Notes under the pieces: model-generated
Database searches by the model: none
Seen by the model: only the letters and a program-made list of their open reading frames with translations
Told to the model about the DNA's origin: nothing
Translations under genes and position numbers: made by a program
Part shown: one piece after another, positions 6,779-9,205 of the stretch
Layout of the letters: each line of letters begins with the position of its first letter
Numbering within the stretch: the stretch's first letter is position 1
NCBI GenBank assembly: GCA_902797015.1
Contig: CADBRG010000305.1
Span: forward strand, 1 to 9,205
Source: an uncultured Lachnospiraceae bacterium
GTDB lineage: Bacteria; Bacillota; Clostridia; Lachnospirales; Lachnospiraceae
Reading direction: 5' to 3'
DNA length: 9,205 nucleotides

Positions 6779-9205
6779 TTTTCTCAACCCCCAGTTTTTT
6801 ATCCAAATCGTCGATTCTCTTTCTGCAGGCCTCTATCTGATCTGCAAAACTCTCGTCCTTGCTCAGTTCTGCTTTAATGTCCTGTTCTTTCATTTTCAGT
6901 TTTTCAAGACCATTCACCAGTTCGCCCAGACGATTTTCAAGATTATCCAGATAATTATCGATTCTTATCAGATTTCCGATATCGGTATCCCCGAGTTCAA
7001 CGTAGTATTTCCCGGTCTTTTTCAACCAGATATAAGGCTTCTCTGGAGTCATTCTTGAAGGCAGGATAATATCAAATCCTCGGTACGGCATCAGCGTCCG
7101 TTCCTTTGTCTCCAGAATGTTTTTTCGTACAGATGATCCGATATATTCCCGAAGCCGTCTGCGTCTTTCTGCCGCTTCTTTTTTCACACTGTTTTCTTCA
7201 ATTGGCGGGTTTGCTTTTTTCCAATCCTTGTAAAACGCAGCATCCTCCCGGCATTGTTCAATCAGAAGATCCTGGTTTTGAATTCTGCCCGGCAGTTCGA
7301 GCAATTCCTGTTCAAGCTGCAGCCTTGATTCAACAAGCTTTCTCTGCAGTGTCATATAGCGCGTAAGTTCATTGGCAGCTTCGACCCGCTCTTTTATCAA
7401 CGGATTGCCGACAGCAAGGGCCTTGACTTCCGCATAATCCAGCACAGTGTCTTCTATGTCCGTTCCGCTGCGGTCAGTCAAAGACCCGGACAAAAGGTCC
7501 GCGATAAAGCGCTGCTTTGTTTCCAGAAGCTGCCAGGAGTAGGCGTCAAAGCTTCCTTCTGTGATGTACCGGTAGATAAAAACTTTTCCGTTGGTGTTGC
7601 CCTGACGCAGGATCCTTCCTTCCCGCTGTGTCATATCCGCCGGTCTCCAGGGAACATCGATATGATGCAGGGCAATAAGCCTTTCCTGAATATTGACACC
7701 CAGGCCAAGCTTAAATGTCGATCCGATCAGGATCCTGATATTGCCGCTTCTTACAGCCGCAAACAATGCAGCCCGCTGCGTTTCAGTCTCTGCATCGTGA
7801 ATAAAGGCAATTTTATTATCTGGAATGCCGATCTGTACTAATAAATCTTTCAATTCGGAATAGAGATTAAACCCGGCTTTTGGTGTTGACACATCACAAA
7901 AAATGAGTTGAGTACTCAAGTTTTCGGATGTCCTGAAGTAGATATCAGCTACGTTTTCCGCACACCGGGCCACTTTAGACTGATAGGTAAACGGGACATA
8001 CGGATCAACAAGTCTCAGATCCAATGCGGCTTTCCTGCCGTCGGAAGTGATCTTCAGCATATTGTCATTTTTACGGCTCACATGCCCCTGCCGCACATCC
8101 TCCGCCCGCATAGAAATGATATCCAGATACATCTCGAAGTCGGGTGTTTTGGCTATCAGAGCATCTGTATACCCTTCAAATGAAGGTATTCCTGCCGTCT
8201 CGTCTACTGAATGGAAATCAGCGATAGACGCCAGGAGAGAGGTCAGTTCCGGCAGGTTGTGGAATCTGGCAAACCGGGTCGCCAGCCGGTAAGAACTTGT
8301 ATCAACGTCGATCTCAAATTCCGTGACCCTTTCCGCAAACATTCCGATCCAGCTGTCAAAACTCTGGAGATCCAGCATCGCCAGCTCACCGCTTTGCAGA
8401 TACTGCTGCATAATAAAGGCATCGGTTATGGAATTGGTGATCGGTGTTCCCGTCGCCAGAACGACTCCCTTGCCGTCATTTTGTTTCTGGACCATATGGA
8501 CTTTGTCCAGCATGTCCCTGCATCTTTTAGAGCCCTTGCTGCTGATGCCGAGGACTTTATCTATTTTTGTCTCAATGGGGACATTCTTGAAATTATGTGC
8601 TTCATCTATAAAGAGCCTGGTGATTCCAAGTTCATCAAAATAAACGGAATCATACAGATCATCAAGAGCTGTTATCATCTCTGAAAGAGCTTTTTTGATC
8701 GCTTCCTCTTTTTTCTTCAGCTTTGATGTTGCCTTGCCTTTATGCTGAACGACACTTTCTATTTCTTTCTTCTTTTCTTCCAGCTCTTTTATGTAGTAAT
8801 CCTTTGACAACGGGATCTGCTCAAAACAGCTGTAAGCCATAATAATGCCGTCATAATCATTATCTCTGATCCGGTTTAAAACACCTTCACGTTTTTTGGG
8901 TGCGAAAGTTTTCGGTTCGACGACAAGAAGATTCGCCTGTGAATACATCTGAAGGAAAATATTCCGCCACTGCCCCGTGATATTATTTGGAACAACATAC
9001 AGATTCTTTTTTGAGAGCCCCATCCGGCGGAGCTCCTGACCGGCGGCTATCATAATGTAGGTCTTGCCGGCGCCGACATCGTGCGCCAAGAGTGTGTTCG
9101 GAGTAAAAAGGATTCTGGCGACCGCATTCTTCTGATAAGGATAGAGCGTTACGTCCGCGGACATCCCCGGAAACTCCAAAAAAGACCCGTCGAATATTCT
9201 TCTCC
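6771..9205 (-). CDS. SNF2-type DEAH helicase, C-terminal part (5' end outside window)
   Basis: This is an SF2 (SNF2-like) DNA-dependent ATPase, expected to translocate on or remodel duplex DNA. The frame stays open to the right edge (codons before the TTG at 9179 read RRIFDGSF), so the N-terminus is missing and 810 residues are visible. Counting from the first full codon: motif I with GAGKT at 44-48; a Lys/Glu-rich probable coiled coil at about 132-182; motif II DEAH at 200-203; motif III TGTP at 251-254; a RecA2 domain ending in motif VI, QREGRILRQGN, at 526-536; then a charged coiled-coil-like tail. The stretches FPGM..., PYQKNAVARI, HHIDVPWRP and NPLIKERVEA are, from memory, hallmarks of very large helicases on Clostridia ICEs, some of which carry N-terminal methyltransferase domains; whether this one does cannot be seen. 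All core motifs look intact. Its stop overlaps the MoxR gene start by 8 bp, indicating coupling. Confidence 0.9.
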   Translation of the reverse strand, partial: RRIFDGSFLEFPGMSADVTLYPYQKNAVARILFTPNTLLAHDVGAGKTYIMIAAGQELRRMGLSKKNLYVVPNNITGQWRNIFLQMYSQANLLVVEPKTFAPKKREGVLNRIRDNDYDGIIMAYSCFEQIPLSKDYYIKELEEKKKEIESVVQHKGKATSKLKKKEEAIKKALSEMITALDDLYDSVYFDELGITRLFIDEAHNFKNVPIETKIDKVLGISSKGSKRCRDMLDKVHMVQKQNDGKGVVLATGTPITNSITDAFIMQQYLQSGELAMLDLQSFDSWIGMFAERVTEFEIDVDTSSYRLATRFARFHNLPELTSLLASIADFHSVDETAGIPSFEGYTDALIAKTPDFEMYLDIISMRAEDVRQGHVSRKNDNMLKITSDGRKAALDLRLVDPYVPFTYQSKVARCAENVADIYFRTSENLSTQLIFCDVSTPKAGFNLYSELKDLLVQIGIPDNKIAFIHDAETETQRAALFAAVRSGNIRILIGSTFKLGLGVNIQERLIALHHIDVPWRPADMTQREGRILRQGNTNGKVFIYRYITEGSFDAYSWQLLETKQRFIADLLSGSLTDRSGTDIEDTVLDYAEVKALAVGNPLIKERVEAANELTRYMTLQRKLVESRLQLEQELLELPGRIQNQDLLIEQCREDAAFYKDWKKANPPIEENSVKKEAAERRRRLREYIGSSVRKNILETKERTLMPYRGFDIILPSRMTPEKPYIWLKKTGKYYVELGDTDIGNLIRIDNYLDNLENRLGELVNGLEKLKMKEQDIKAELSKDESFADQIEACRKRIDDLDKKLGVEKNE

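Noticed and set aside
8211..8684. 157-codon open frame on the plus strand
   Set aside because: It is antisense to the helicase core, including motifs II and III of the real gene.

Overview
The window reads as part of an accessory or mobile region of a low-to-mid GC Firmicute, most likely a gut-type Clostridia (Lachnospiraceae-like). The grounds are purine-rich Shine-Dalgarno sites (AGGTGA, AAAGGGG, AGAGGTG), apparent non-ATG starts, and a helicase closely resembling the SNF2-type helicases of Clostridia integrative and conjugative elements (ICEs). No database search was possible, so host and element type are inferences. No tRNA, rRNA, CRISPR array, transposase, integrase, relaxase or origin is visible.

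All convincing genes lie on the minus strand, so the region reads from right to left. It opens with the C-terminal ~810 residues of an SNF2/DEAH helicase cut by the right edge (9205-6771). This overlaps a MoxR-type AAA+ ATPase (6778-5660), which overlaps a protein with an HExxH metallopeptidase-like domain and a C-terminal VWA-like domain (5676-4366). These three form a tight, probably translationally coupled core. A ~195-bp gap follows, holding a hairpin and a perfect TATAAT, and then a GNAT acetyltransferase whose 5' end looks frameshifted (4218/4171-3647). The GNAT gene overlaps a two-domain CbbX/SpoVK-type AAA protein (3660-1639). A possible 29-codon small ORF bridges to a RecF/SMC-like protein without recognisable ATPase motifs (1578-775). 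Finally, after a candidate sigma-A-type promoter, a more AT-rich gene runs off the left edge (722-1). It joins an unrecognised N-terminal domain to the start of a dual-specificity-phosphatase-like domain, and the window ends just where its catalytic Cys is expected.

The whole resembles an NTP-driven multi-protein machine: a DNA translocase/helicase, a MoxR-VWA pair of the kind that remodels or activates partner complexes, a second ring-type AAA+ ATPase with a degenerate partner domain, a pseudo-ATPase of SMC/RecF type, and two potential protein-modifying activities (acetyltransferase and phosphatase). A mobile-element maintenance module and a biological-conflict (defence or counter-defence) module both fit. 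The sequence alone does not decide between them.
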